Of a DNA stretch of 64,000 nucleotides, positions 36,106-49,600 are shown one piece after another. Below the pieces are notes generated by a model. The model was not told where the DNA came from, ran no database searches, and saw only the letters and a list, made by a program, of their open reading frames with translations. A program made the translations under genes and the position numbers. Positions within the stretch are counted from its first letter, which is position 1, and the number at the start of each line of letters is the position of its first letter. This DNA is from Agelas oroides (Eukaryota; Porifera; Demospongiae; Agelasida; Agelasidae), in the NCBI GenBank assembly GCA_949130485.1, contig OX422191.1, positions 4,093,754 through 4,157,753 on the forward strand, given 5' to 3'.

Positions 36106-36820
36106 TAGCGATGTCAGAGTCTCCAGAAGTATGCCAGTTTTCGTCTACAGAGGCCGTATCTACACATTGCTACAACGCATCTGCATCAAATTGAGTACAG
36201 AGGTTTCTTAGATGCTTAGGTACATTTGCACTTACTAATTTTGTGAAAATGTCTGCCTTAGTCAAGAATGCATGCACTTTTTTCGTCATATTTCATCCCT
36301 TTTCTGTGTATTTTTGAGGTAATAACAGACTTTGTATTCCTGCTCACAATGACTTTCAATATTCAACGATGAACAACTATATTTGTATACCGGACTGGTT
36401 GCCCAAGGGGACAGTGCAGATTTTTGATTGCAACTTTGATCCAACTCCTGCGGAAATGCTACTATTTACAACCGAAAAACGCCGTTTTTTAAGCGTTTAT
36501 CAAGCCTAGTGCAGGCATTACACTAGGTATTCAAAATGAACAACCTTCACTGGACTGAATAGGTACTGACTAACCTTCACAGCGAGTTTCATCTCAATTG
36601 GACTAGCAGTCGCTTGCGGAACGTGCACCGGACGCATAATCACGCAAAAACAACGTATAAATTTTCTGCCAATCACTTGCATTTCTAAGCTCATACAACC
36701 TGCTATATGGACTCAAAGTTAATGATATTGGTACCGTTAGAATCGCCGTTTCATGCTCTTTTCAAAAATCATAGCTGTTAATGTGATAAATTAATTTCAA
36801 TTTTTACTCCGATATCGCTA
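36106..36820. mobile_element. TAGCGATGTC-ended element, ~0.7 kb
   Basis: It begins TAGCGATGTCAGAG and ends CGATATCGCTA, with a 7-bp direct repeat TTCTGAG on both sides. A relative lies at 55778-56486 with its own 7-bp repeat CTCGTAT. No coding frame is seen. Confidence 0.7.
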
Positions 36821-37005
36821 TTCTGAGGCGTACAGAGAAACACAGAGAGCTTCTTGAGAGGAGGGTCATCATTATAATCATCATCACTTCCTGATCGAGC
36901 TTACAGGAACTGGAAACCACGGCTAGGGCCTATACCGCGCATGCACAATGCATGCACACATAGCCGACTGGTCGTGTAATCATATGCATTATTAGAGAGT
37001 ATTGT

Positions 37006-37380
37006 AGTCTATCAAGCTAGACCCTCTCTCACCCTCCAGAAAAGTGAGAGAGGGTCTAGCAGATTTATTAGTATGCATGAGATGCTGACCAATCAGATCC
37101 TACTGTTCCATTTTGAGACAAGTACAGTAGCAACACCTAGCCTCGTTCCCAGGTCCCGCCCAGCTTTCCGTCGCTTATAGTACGCTTTACCATACTCTAA
37201 GCGACGGAAAGCTGGGCGGGGCCTGGGAACGAGGCTAAGCAACACCTTGGCTTCAGTATGTAAGACGGTGCAGTTTTAAGGCTGCAGATGAAACAAGCTG
37301 TGAACTATGAATACTAATAACATCTGCTAGACCCTCTCTCACTTTTCTGGAGGGTGAGAGATGGTCTAGCTTGATAGACT
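37006..37380. mobile_element. Foldback MITE with a nested hairpin element
   Basis: The outer arms AGTCTATCAAGCTAGACC (left) and GGTCTAGCTTGATAGACT (right) pair and include internal CTCTCTCACCCTCCAGAAAAGTGAGAG palindromes. Inside it at 37138-37237 is a complete TAGCCTCG hairpin element. Confidence 0.75.
37138..37237. mobile_element. TAGCCTCG hairpin element with 9-bp target duplication
   Basis: A 100-bp near-perfect palindrome from TAGCCTCGTTCCCAGG to CCTGGGAACGAGGCTA is flanked by identical 9-bp repeats AGCAACACC (37129-37137 and 37238-37246). Confidence 0.9.
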
Positions 37381-37429
37381 AAGAGTATTCGCGAACGAAC
37401 AATCTTTGAGTGCACACAACTTCATAACT

Positions 37430-39110
37430 TTGTACAATGTTTCAGTCCCATAGGACCTTCTTCAGGCATACAATGCTGGACACTCTGTACAAAACAGACA
37501 ATGCAAAATGTTCACAGTTATTGCTTAAATACAGAAAAGGCAGGCTAGAGTCAAATGTTCATGGCATACGCCGTGTTAGCATACGCTACAACGCTGTACG
37601 CTGTGATGGCGTACACCATGACGTCACTCATCCAGATTCAGCCTGTGTGGAGACAGCGTTCTGAGGGTGAAGATCCAGAAGCTCTCTCTTCTCCACTGTG
37701 TGCTGCTCCTGTGGATCTTCTCGATCCCCCTCACTTGAAGGTCCTCCATGGTGTGGCCAGGTTGTCAAAAGTGGGCTGCAACTGTTTTTTCTGTTTTCCT
37801 TGTTCTTATGTTGGAGCGGTGTCCGTTCATCCTCACGTGTAGGGCGTTCTCCATCTCTCCAACATACTGCAGGCCGCACTTCTTGCATGATATGAGATAA
37901 ACCAGATTTTTTGGTCTTGCGTGAGATGTTGCTTCGGATGTGGTACTTGTCACCATTTCTTGGCAGCACTTACACTGTAAGCTGTTACATTTGTTCTTGC
38001 CGGTGTTGGTTGAAGAGGCAGGTGTGGTCAAAGCCGAGCGGACCAGAAGGTCCCTCAGGTTCTTCGGTCGTCAGGGGTGGGCTGGGGATGGCTTATTTCA
38101 GCTTTTTGGAGGCATGTAGGATGGGCAGGTGTTTGTTGACGATTTTCGTCAAGCTGGTGAGTCCGGGGTGGTATGTGGTTACCAGGGGCACACGGCGTGG
38201 TTGTTGTTGCCGTGGGCGGGGTTGTAGGGCTTGTGGATGGGGTATGAGGGCTGCCCTCTGGATTTGGTGGTCGACTGAATTTGTTTTGTAGCCACGGGCC
38301 AACAGGTGATCTCTCAGCTCGCTCGATCTTTTCACAAAGTCCTCTCTTCTTGAGCAGATTCTCCTGAGTCTGAGGCCCTGGCTGTATGGGATTGAGGTGG
38401 TGCAGTGTTTGGGATAACAGCTATTGGGTGATAGGTACTGGTGGGTGTCAGTTGGCTTGGTATACAGGTCCGTGTGTAGCATGTCATTTTCCAGTATGAC
38501 CGTGGTGTCCAGGAAGGTGACACGCTCCGTGGAGGTCTCTGCCGTGAACTTGATGGTTGTGTGATCTGTTGTAGGAAGAGTTTGAGGGATTCCTGGCCGT
38601 GTTAAGAATACCTTCATAGAGCATGCAACAGCCACACTATTGAGAGAAATTTAGAATAAGTAGTTTTACACAAAAACACAGAAACTGCCATAACAAAGTA
38701 TCTTCAAGGCAACCCAGATGGCGAATACGTCGTCAATATATCGCCACCAGACTTTTGGTTTGGTGCTGTTCGTAGCCATTAGATCTTTTTCCAGGTTTGC
38801 CATAAACAGGTTGGCGTAAGATGGTGCCATTCTGGTTCCCATGGTTGTGCCCTGGGTCTGGAGGTAGTGGTCTCCGTTGAAGGAGAAGTTGTTGCAAGTT
38901 AGCATCAGCTCAATCAGATGGATTAGGTATGACGTGGGGGGTTCTGGAAATTGGTGAGTGTTCAAGGCTTGTCTGCACGCTTCCATTCCTTCGGTGTGGG
39001 GAATGTTAGTATAGAGGGAGGATACATCCAGGGTGACTAGGATGCATCCCGGGGGAAGTGTGCCCAGTGTTGCTAGTTTATCGAGGAAGTCGGTGGTGTC
39101 CTGTGGTGCA
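37430..39110 (-). pseudogene. Degraded Penelope-like retroelement (RT plus GIY-YIG)
   Basis: Read on the minus strand from 39110, the reverse-transcriptase part shows VTLDVSSLYTNIPHTEG, GTTMGTRMAPSYANLFMANL and the catalytic RYIDDVFAIW. The 38635-38093 frame continues with TDLYTKPTDTHQYL and RRICSRREDFVKRSSELRDH. After a frame break, the 38031-37765 frame shows the GIY-YIG endonuclease part (PKNLVYLISCKKCGLQYVGE, RMNGHRS). The usual upstream RT region is missing, so the copy is 5'-truncated. At least three frame disruptions (near 38640-38700, 38060-38095 and 37765) make it inactive. The order RT then GIY-YIG is the Penelope-like layout. Confidence 0.85.
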
Positions 39111-39532
39111 TGCATAGCTAGCTCACAATGCATACAGCTATTAAACTGTACACAGCAGGTTTGCCATGGTACTAACAGATTATGCACACAAATGCTTGAA
39201 ATCTTGATCGACGTGTGTGTGACAAGAAGTTATCATGTACAATGCTTTCACTGCCCAAATTTAGGCCTCATGGACAAGTATGCTGTACTCACTAGCTCTG
39301 CGCTGTACAGTCGATTTCCCCCTCAACAACTGCCACGAATATATACCTTCATCCTGACTACTTTATCTTATGCTTACTTGTTCTCTTTTACGTTGATATG
39401 CTGCATACTCTCTGAATGCATACCAGTTCAGAATAATTATGTACAAAGAGGGTTAAGTTCATAGCGAGCGGTGGGCAAGGGGAACTCCCATGTGAGGTTT
39501 ATGACGTAACCTCATGGAGGCCATATGGGCCA

Positions 39533-39590
39533 TAGTCTCGAACCCAGACCCACCTCCGAGTTGAAGGGGGGTCTGGGTTCGAGACTATGG
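39533..39590. repeat. TAGTCTCG-type hairpin
   Basis: ATAGTCTCGAACCCAGACCC and GGGTCTGGGTTCGAGACTAT form a near-perfect foldback of about 56 bp. It is a short member of the TAG[C/T]CTCG family. Confidence 0.7.
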
Positions 39591-40050
39591 ATGTGGCACA
39601 GACTCAGTATAATAGTGTGCTGCTTATTTTTTGCATCCGTGAACCCCTCTGACAGATGCAGCCTTGAAGGTAAACCTACTTGTATTCTGTGATCCGTGAA
39701 GTTGCTAGCTGATTGGTGGATTGCTCACACGACATTTCAATCGTCAGGGAAGTGACAGGTGAAGAGTTATCACGGTTCCAGCTACCCATTACAAGTGAGG
39801 AGATGTGTGCAATAACTACTAGGGCCTTGGTGGTTGAAATGAGTGGAGCCTGCAGCCTCCACACATGGTGTGGAATCTTAATGTAATAAACATCTGACAA
39901 ATTCCATTTCTGTCTATTGTTTTCACTGGATGTTAGTGTATTGTAATTATGTGTTCTGCAATCTGATTGGACAGCACTATGTTTTGCAATGAGTAGTTTG
40001 CAACTACCCTTGTGCCTTGTGCTCAGATCTGGCTTCACCAGGCTAGTTTG

Positions 40051-40499
40051 TAGTCTCGAAACCAGACCCTCGAAAAATCAAAAAGGAGGGTCTGGTAAAT
40101 GAGCTGGGGTGGAAGTGTATAGCCTCGTTCCCAGGCCTTCCCCGGCTCCAGTTTTATGATCGCTTGCAGTATGCAAAATACTGCAAGCGATCAAAAACTG
40201 GAGCTGGGGAAGGCCTGCGAACGAGGCTAGAAGTGTACACTGCACCTGATATGCAGGTGCATTCCAATTGGTGTTCGATTAGAATTCTGATGTGTGTCTA
40301 TTGGAAATGCTCAGCTGTCTTTGAATGTGGCTGCATTTTGCTTTGTTGTAGAAAGTTGTGAACAACTTTAGGTCCAGCAGAAGGCTCTCTGGTTATGGAA
40401 GATTCAAAATTCTTAATAGTCCACAATGAGCACTTCCACCCCAGCCAGTGTACCAGAACCTCCTTTCTGTTTTTTCGAGAGGGTCTGGGAATGAGAGTA
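40051..40499. mobile_element. TAGTCTCG-ended element with 9-bp target duplication
   Basis: It begins TAGTCTCGAAACCAGACCCT and ends AGGGTCTGGGAATGAGAGTA, flanked on both sides by GCTAGTTTG (40042-40050 and 40500-40508). Subterminal parts CTGGGGTGGAAG and CTTCCACCCCAG also pair. It lies just upstream of the SLC18B1-like gene. Confidence 0.85.
40120..40229. mobile_element. Nested TAGCCTCG hairpin element
   Basis: A 110-bp palindrome, TAGCCTCGTTCCCAGGCCTT to AAGGCCTGCGAACGAGGCTA, lies inside the 40051-40499 element and is flanked by 8-bp repeats GAAGTGTA (40112-40119 and 40230-40237). Confidence 0.85.
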
Positions 40500-40671
40500 G
40501 CTAGTTTGCAGCATCTATAAGGCTGCTGGGTCTAATTTCACTGCTCTATACCGGACACTGTGAACCATCCAGGGAGGCAAATGCTGAAACAAAATAGGAG
40601 AGGAAGTTAACGACTGAGAGAAGACTTGTGAAACATTGCAAGAGTTTAATGCCTTGTGTGGTAAATTTATC

Positions 40672-43600
40672 ATGTCAACTTCAGAAAAAGTATCATTGCA
40701 GCCTGTGAATAGCAAAGAGACAAGGGATGGCAATCTTGATGTACGAACTGAATCAGTGGAGCAGGATGATACCACAGATGGACAAGAAGTTGTAGCCAGT
40801 CCTAAAGTAGCAGCTGTCAGCCAATGGAAGAAAGTCTTCATTACAGTGATGACCTTGTTCACTTACACATCACTGTATGCTGCCATTTCCATGATCGGAC
40901 CTTTCTATCCTATTGAGGTCAGTATCCTTAAGGTTACCTTTCCTCACGTAATTAATTGGTAGCTTCTTTGTTAGCTACAAGTTGCCTGTGGGAACACGGT
41001 TTTAATAGCCTGCACTACATTTTTGGCAAATGATCAAGGTCGGACCAAGTTGAGTCACCTAGCTGATTACCAGAGGATGTTGGAAGCTAGTAATTAGTGA
41101 CATGCGTGAGGTAGCAACTAGTGCTACATGCATGACGTAATCTGTGGATACTGCCAGGTGTCTGAGCTCTAGATCGCCTGCTTAGCTCTTTCTTATACCC
41201 GAAGCATTTGAGTGTTTCCTTGGGAATCTCCACAGAGAAATGCCATAGCGGGCGGTCTAGAGCACACCTAGGCAGTATCCACTGAGCAAGTTTTGTTCCC
41301 AACAAACAAGGGCTGTTTGCGTAAATCGATTTCATCTTTTACTAGTGGCCTCCATGGCAGCCCGTGTGATTACACCATTCATGTTGCCCCAGTGCTACTC
41401 CACCCAAATCATCAATTACCAGCTTCCAACTTCCTCTGCCCGATTACCTATTAACCTCTCACAGTGTTTATATGCACATGGAATGTGGACCACCCATAAA
41501 TGGTAGTGAAATGGTTGCCAGTTCACATGCAACATTGTGGCAATGAAGCAACAGTTTGTTTGCTTGGTCTTGTATAACAACTAGCTGTTTCCGTCTGAAG
41601 ATGTGCTTTCTACAAATGGATTTTTGTGCAATTACATGTATTTCTTCCTGTATAACAGGCACAAAAACACCATGTTGCAACTTATATTACTGGATTTGTT
41701 GTTGCCATGGCTCCACTGTGTTTGGCGTTGATGTCACCTCTCATTGGATACTTTGTAAGAGCAAGTTGAATTCTTTGAAGGTCATCTTTGTCACAAAGTT
41801 TCTGTTGTACAGCTTCCTTACCTGGGAGTGAAGTTCACACAGCTTGCTGGACTCTTGTGGGCTGGTGGATCCCTCATTCTCTTTGGGTATACCTATATTG
41901 TAGCTACCGTCATATTAATGTACACACATGCAAAGTATAGTATGTCAGTATAGGCAGGTGTATAGTAACAGTGTGCAACTCCCATATGGTTTCTACACCT
42001 GCCATCTGGACAATATGATGCAGGCAATCAGCAGTGAATATGCTTAGAAATTTTATGGATAATTCTCTTTGAAGTGATAAGGTTACTAATAGTTATATCC
42101 CTCCATGGGGTGTGGTCTTGCACATTTGTGTCGGCATAGCCCGACACCAATGTGCAAGACCACACCCAAGGGAGGGATATAACTATTATATAACCTGTTA
42201 CCTAGGCAACATCTATGTAGAAGAGAGATATGAGCAACATTCTTATATGTTGCCTAGGTAACAGGTTATATATCTAGTAGAGTTCCTGTAGCAGACCAGG
42301 TCTCTAATTTCTCATTTAGATACCTGTTGGGTCATACTTAGCATGAAGCAATTCTATGTGCCTGTCTAATTAGCTGAGTAACACTGTGGCAAAAGCCTGC
42401 CTCTTGGTTGCTGTGTTTTCACAGCTGATTTCTACGTCATACTGTCCAGATGGTGGGTGTAGACACCAACACCATATGGGAGTTGCACTCTTACAGTTAT
42501 CACATGACAGTATAGGTTGACATTGTTCCCAGACCTCTACCCAACTTGCCATTGCTTACATTACGGAAAAGTGGACCTACTATCTTTCCTTATGTGTGAT
42601 GATGTAGATGGCGAAAATGAAAATTTTCAGAACAAACAGGCAGCATTTCACGCATTTTTAAGCTAACCCCATGCACACTCAATGCTTTGTAATTTGTGTA
42701 CGACAGTTACACCTCGACATGTGTTAGTGACGTCACTCTTCTTGCTGCATGTCATGAGCCTCCTGCACCCATGCAAATTAAAACCATTTTGCCATACTTT
42801 GTATCCTGACTTCAGGAAAGATACCAGGTTCTCTTCCGTTTTTCTGTACTGCAATTGACAGAAAGCTGGGCAGCGGCCTGGCTAAGTATAGGGAGGAAGG
42901 AGGGAAGGAGGAAAGGCTGGCAGAGGAGAGAGGGGAGGAAAAAGGGGAGGAAAAAGGGAGACGATATCACCCTCTGTGTCTCCTTAGTGATGCTTCTAGC
43001 TATAGCTTTACCACATTGGAAAATTGGAATCCAAGGTTGGGTCACTTCTGTTTTTAGGGCGAGCCTGAGCGAGCCCCACACTATAGCGGGACTGCATTGC
43101 AAGACGCGCGTGCATGTTTGTTTGTTGGTTTGAGACTGTTTCAGGTAAGGCCCGTGCATAAATGGCACTCATAAATGCTAGCGATTCAGCTCATGATTTC
43201 CTTAGTCTATTCATGTGTAGCCATGGTAGCTGCTTGCTCAGGCTCGCCCCCACAATGTTCTACATTTTCTAGTAGTGTTAGTGGCATACACCACCTCCAG
43301 TTATTAGAGTACTCAATGAAACAGAATAGAAGACTGTTCAGAGTTCATCCACTAGTACATGAATATAGCCAAATTACTTGATACCTGTAGTTGCTTTCAG
43401 TACCTTACTAGCAGGCTCCTCCCCTGCAGAGAAACGGGGACTTTTCCTGCAGTGGAGGAGTCTGGGTATGAGGCTATACCTTTCTGCGATACACATGTGC
43501 AACCCTAGTAATGTCTGTGGTTATGTTTTCATTAACACCCATGTATGTATAGCTACAATGCAAACATGGTAAAACATGGATCACTGGTTAACCACCTAAT

Positions 43601-46600
43601 TTTTGCAGTGTGCATGTACACTGTGATACAACAAATTCCAACATTGCCCCATGAGGCTAAAACTATCTGTGCTGACCTTACTGCCTGTAAGCCCTACACA
43701 TACAAACACACACTCTAACACACACAATCATACTCTTTTGCATACGTGCACATGCATACTGTCATACACACATATGCACATGTATACACACACATGCACA
43801 TGTATACACACACATGCACATGTATACACAACACACACACAGGTTTTTATCCATGATGCCTACTCCAACATCGTTCATAGTATTCAGTTTCTTGCTGAGG
43901 ACAGTGGAGGGTATAGGAACTGCAATGTACACCACAGTTTCCTACACAGTGCTAACTCAGCTATTTCCTGACAAGAAGGGTACAATCATTGTAAGTGTAT
44001 TGTAAACAGATAGCCTTTTAACTACCTTCAAAAGTTTGTTGAAATTATGTAATGAATGATTTTACAACCCAATGTTGAGTTATGATGTATTACAAGCTGG
44101 TTGGCTAATAAGCTAATGCAACTTCTTTATACACTTGAAGGGGGATAAATATTGACTGAAAATGTTCTTGTATAGAGTTGTTCCCAGGCTTTCCCTGCTA
44201 AGGAGGGGGAGAGCTTGGTACATTTTATCACGTGCGTGACGTCAAGGGTAGATGTGAGGTAGACATGACTTACTTGCACGTGGGCACACACTGAATCTTG
44301 ATTGCCCACGTAGTTTGGAGCTCGTGATTGAGGCAAGTACCCACGTAGCTATGATGGCACAAAAACTGCTGACCATAAATCGCAAGGTACACTGGTGTAG
44401 TAGATTCTCTGAGTCTCAAACACGGCACCTGACGGGCTGAATGGCAAGAAATTTTGTGATTTGTTGTGTGTTGTGAGCTAGCTAGCATTGTTAGTGTTCG
44501 AGTTGTTGACACTGACTCAAGAAATCGACTAGTTCTACATGGACAACTATATATCGCTGACAGCAACGATGAAGGTAACACACTAAAGCCATATTCATCT
44601 GAAAAGAAGACTGTAGTAGTCTTAGAAACGCTTGTGCTAGAACATGCGTGTGCATCCAACTTAGTCCAACCCCACATAATGAAGTCGTATCTACCCTTGA
44701 TGCCACACACGTAATAAAATGTACCAGGCTTTCCCCCTTCTTAGCGGGGAGAGCCTGGGAATGAGGCTACTTCTAGTACTTGTTACAAATCTTTTGATGG
44801 ACTATTGTATTCACAAAACAAACCTTTGTTATTACAACTTTCTGAAATTGTAAAAGAAACAAAAGATTGAAGGCTATAGGATGGTTTTCATGCTACTAGG
44901 GTACATGCATTCAGAGCCACTTTTTTCATTGTGCATTGTTACGGTAGTTGTCCTGTGTGTCCGTTTTCTGTATTCTGCCTTGTCGCGCTTTTAGGCGTTG
45001 TTAGTGACGAAAGAGAGAGACAAAAGTCCGCAAAGCGAGTAAGAGAGCTTCTGAAACCTGTGAGCAGACTTTGCACGGGCAAGAACAGAACCGAACACAT
45101 CTAGCTTATGCCGAGGGTTCTGCACTTCAGTGCTGTTCATTTCATATCTGCAGGGTTGTGTGCAGCTTGCAATTGCTGGAGGGTTTGCTTTAGGACCGGC
45201 AATAGGTGGAGGGCTTCAACAGGTACACACATTGAATGCAGAGGTTGTTATGCCAGTGCAGTATATGAAAATTTTGTATACCTTACATAAATGTGTTTGT
45301 AAGGGGTCAGTTTATACTGTGGCAGATTTAAGGCGATACCAAATATAGTGGTGAGCAGATAACTGTAGACACCAAACCAGTGCTGGTAAAATGTTACTAG
45401 AGTTATTTTGCCAATCAATCGGTGCCAACCCCCCAACCTAAAACTTATGACCTGAACTGAAATATCTCTGGAACAATTCTTGGATGCTTTTCTGAGATGC
45501 CTTTGCCAAATTTGATGTTTAACCGTTACACTGTACGTTTGGACAGTGGACACATTTTTTCATTACTTGGACTGCTGAAATTGCCCATCACCAAAAATTT
45601 TACCACTGTACAGTACTAGCCACAACTATTCTTTGAGGATATTGTTTTATGTCAGCTATTCATGGGTGGTGAGTGACTATGATGTCTGATTAAAGAGAGT
45701 GCCACACCCTCTGTCTGCATTACCTCAAATGTGTGACTGGATGGGTCCATATGTTCCTTAGGCACTGGAATTTTGAGGTTCAATCCCACAGAATAATTAT
45801 CTCCACTGCCACCCAGGAGACACACACAAGCTCTTACAGCTGCACATGTGCACCTGCACTCCACAGATTATGTACCAAAAATGTGACATTGCTCTAATAA
45901 TTAATGGTTTGTTTTCATGCTGAGCAACTGGATTTGAAAGCATTTCTTTCTGTTGTACAACAAAGTTGTGAAACTAAGCTGAGGCAATATCAGAGAGTCG
46001 GTAGACTCTCTATGTCAGGGATGGCACGGACGCGCAATATATACAATACTTAAGCAAAAGCCGTATAACTTCACCCCAATACGCTAAAAGCTTATTTAAG
46101 CACACAGCCTTCCTCTTTGCGTGCTTTTATGATCAGCAAGACTAATACAGTTGCCCAAAAGCAACGCGAAAGACAGTTAAATGCAAAGTGTGCAGTAGCA
46201 AAAATGCCATTTTTCGTATTCTTCTTCAACCCACTATGTTCAACAACGATATCTCGCAAACGGTTTAAGTACTCACCGTCATTGTAGCACGAAACTGATG
46301 CTTATCACAGCGTGGAGTCCTACGACTACACTCAGCATCTTTGTAGCTTCAAATTCACCCTGGTCAACAAAAGCCATTCACAACACTCTGTGGCTGCTGT
46401 CCGTTGTGTAGGATGCCATTTCCTAATTTTGTACGCATGCGCACACGTATTCTCGTTCCCAGACCAAATACCACGATCATTGGTCTGGGAACGAGACTAG
46501 TGCACAAGCGAAATCGCGAGTTGACGATGCGCACGGCTGGCACGGTTTTCTTTCCGTAGTAGTGGGCATGGTTTATGAACACCACATAGGTAAGACGCAT

Positions 46601-49600
46601 TCAGCTGCCAACTTATAGCTACAGTAAATGAGGTAGCTACTCACAGCTTTAGTAAACTGTCATGCTATGATGGTCAGTTGTCAGTATAGTTTTCTGTGAT
46701 GCAGCTGGTCAGTCGTCATGTGTTCAGGAGATTGGTGTTTGGTACAGAACTCCGGAGAGTGGTTGGCCTTCATCAGATTCTAGCTGGCAAATGTTATTAC
46801 ATGCTTGGAACCACTACTAAATTGTCAATGCCGTTTCAAGTTCTGGAGTTGTGGTTACACTTGAAAGAAATATCCTTCTTAGTCTTAGGTCTAACTGTAA
46901 CTGAGATCAAGATCAAGATCAAAAAAGTACAGAAACAAGACTTAAACAACATTAAAAATGTAGAAAGATGTAGGGATGACCTGCCGAAAAGTATGCAAAC
47001 AAGGTAGGGATGATGTAAAAGTGAAGGTAGCTATACAAAGCCCCATCCCTGCGTCTTTACCACACTGGAGTGGAACTGTAGTGTAAAAAGATGAAGGGAT
47101 GGAGCTTTGTATATTTACCTTCACTTTTACATCATCTCTACCGTGTTTGCATACTTTTTGGCATGTCATCCCTACATCTTTTTACATTTTTTTTAAAGTC
47201 TTCATATAATATTTTTTATTTAGTGAATGAGTCATGTTTGCTGAGCCACTTGATATTCTTACTCATTACATGTAGGCTGGTGGGTTTATGCTTCCCTTCA
47301 TAGTAGTTGGCGGATGTATTCTTGCCTCATTTCTACTTCTTATGGTGCTAGTCGTACCACCAGGTATGGTTTATCCCTAAGGTACGTGTAGGCTATCATG
47401 GATTTCTAGTTAATGATGTCATTCTTTTACAATGAATGTAGCCCTCCACTAAATGATCTGTATATTGCAGTTGCATGCAGTAGTGTGAAGCAACCATGGC
47501 GACTCATCTTGAAGTTATTTTGCAACCCTGCATTTTCCTTACTAGGCAAGTCACCATACACCTGGGAGGTTATGGTTTGTGCACTGCAGGCCTTACTGTG
47601 CCATCTCAAGAGTATGTATGTAGTTGTGATTGTACTGGACCTTCTGCACACTTGGTATGCGTTGACACGGACCAAGAGTGTTTCTTTTCACAGTTGTATC
47701 TCTCATGCTGGCAAATGCTGCTAGTGCTGCGGTCCTTACGTATTTTGCAAAGTTCATTCACACGCAGGTGAGTTTATGCTGTTTGTTGAGAGAAATTATT
47801 TGTCACATGTTGGTATGTTTGCTACACAGTTGTTGGAAATTTGTCTTCCCCATGAATGTGTAACTATACTGTATGCAGATTGGTTGCATCATGGCAGGAA
47901 TTCATTTTACATCTTGAGTCCTTACTAAATTCTACTATGCAGTAGTTAAGTTAACCCATTACGCCCAATAGCGGCCAAATGCACCCACACTTCACTTCCG
48001 CTATTTATCATGATCGCTGCGCCTTTTTGGACTTGGAGTTAGTTATTACGTGTAACAGGATCGAAGTCAATCAAAGCATAATTAGCTGAGGTGTCTTATA
48101 GGTACTTCCCCTCAAAATTGCGTTCAAAGTTTGCCTGGCAATCATAGTTGGCCACATTACAGCTTATATCCACACGCCACTTGTTCTATCGTCTATAAAT
48201 TATACTATCTAATCGTGTCATGAAACGTACCTTCACTGAAACTGTTTGCCAACTTTTGCCGTGTATTATCGGTCATTTTCAGGTACACAGCGGGTACCTA
48301 CGTTTCCACCGTTGTAGCTTCTTTGGACTTCACTAGCAGGTCTTCTGACTACGTTCTGAGTAAAGCATGTTTGTTTTCAATTAAACTAAGCCTAACTATC
48401 ATTGCCTGAACTTACAAGATGTAGCGCAATTTAATCAACACTAAATCACCATTACATGTAGCTTCTCTCGTAACCACGTGATCGATTTCTGTGCATGCAC
48501 GTCGGAGTAAAAGGGTTAAACTGTGATTGATTGATATATTGATGAGCTGGCTAGCTGCTACAATATTTCATAGAATGTTTGATTGTTGTTACTTGAATTT
48601 AAACCACACCCCAAGGTGCTCACAGAACTTGTGTTTTGTACTGCTTTAAGCCTTTTTGAACATGATTGTGCTGCTTATCAAGCACCTACGGCAAAGCCAA
48701 CATGAGTGTACTTTTATGGGGCAAGCCTGAGTGTGCCCCACACTAGTAGAAATTCATTGTGCATATGTGTGTGTATGCTTGCTTGCTTGGACCATAAAGT
48801 TGTAATGAGTGCATTCAAGTAGTTTATGAAGGTTGAGTGTCCAAGTCACGGCCATGTGCAAATTCAGCTTAGCCGAGAGTGAAAATGAAGGGTGTGTTAC
48901 TGCCAAAATGAGCATGGGGGCATAAAAGAGACAGGGGGCAAAGACGAGTGAAATGGAAGCACACATGGCAACTTCCTTCTGGTTTCTGAAATAGTGTACC
49001 ATAACAGACAAGGTATAGGCTGCTCAAACAGCAGAAAGTAATTAATGCACGGTGGTTAAGGTGAAGGCCATGAATGAACAACACTCATAAATGGCAGAGT
49101 TTCAGCTTATGATTTCAGTGTGAAACTTGGTCCATGTCTGCCTGACTGATTGGTTGATGGATTGATTATTTGGTGAATAGAGGGTTCAGTTGATATGTTG
49201 CTACTGTGTTTAAATTCTAACTGCAGTTTAAACTCAGTGTGGGCATTATAGGAGCTATCTACCTTGGTGCAAGTGTAACATACGGAGTGGGCACCGTATG
49301 TGCTGGACGACTAACAGACAAACTGGTAAGATCTTCTACTTACTTGCCCATCATGGAAGTTCTAGTGTGCACTGATGTTATATATATCACTGCAAAAACT
49401 ACTTAGTTAAAGCAGAGTGGTTTCAAGGTTCATTGAACTGGTGAGTATATACTATGAAGAGAATTTTAAACACTGTAATAACCATCCATCGTCCCTCTCA
49501 AAATTCCACCAAGCTTCATTCAATAGCAAAGAGCTAGCACAGACACTTGTCTGCTAGCTAATCCACATGTATTCCACTTCTTATGTTAATTCCATCTGCT

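Larger units (their letters stand above)
33494..37005. other. Intergenic region after the acyltransferase gene
   Basis: No gene is recognised. It holds a short inverted repeat near 35140-35200, a 47-bp tandem repeat with a hAT fragment (35340-35836) and a TAGCGATGTC element (36106-36820). Confidence 0.45.

Noticed and set aside
44270-44710. 146-codon minus-strand frame
   Set aside because: It lies within a MITE. The related element at 16676-17254 has a similar but shortened frame, best explained by shared repeat sequence.
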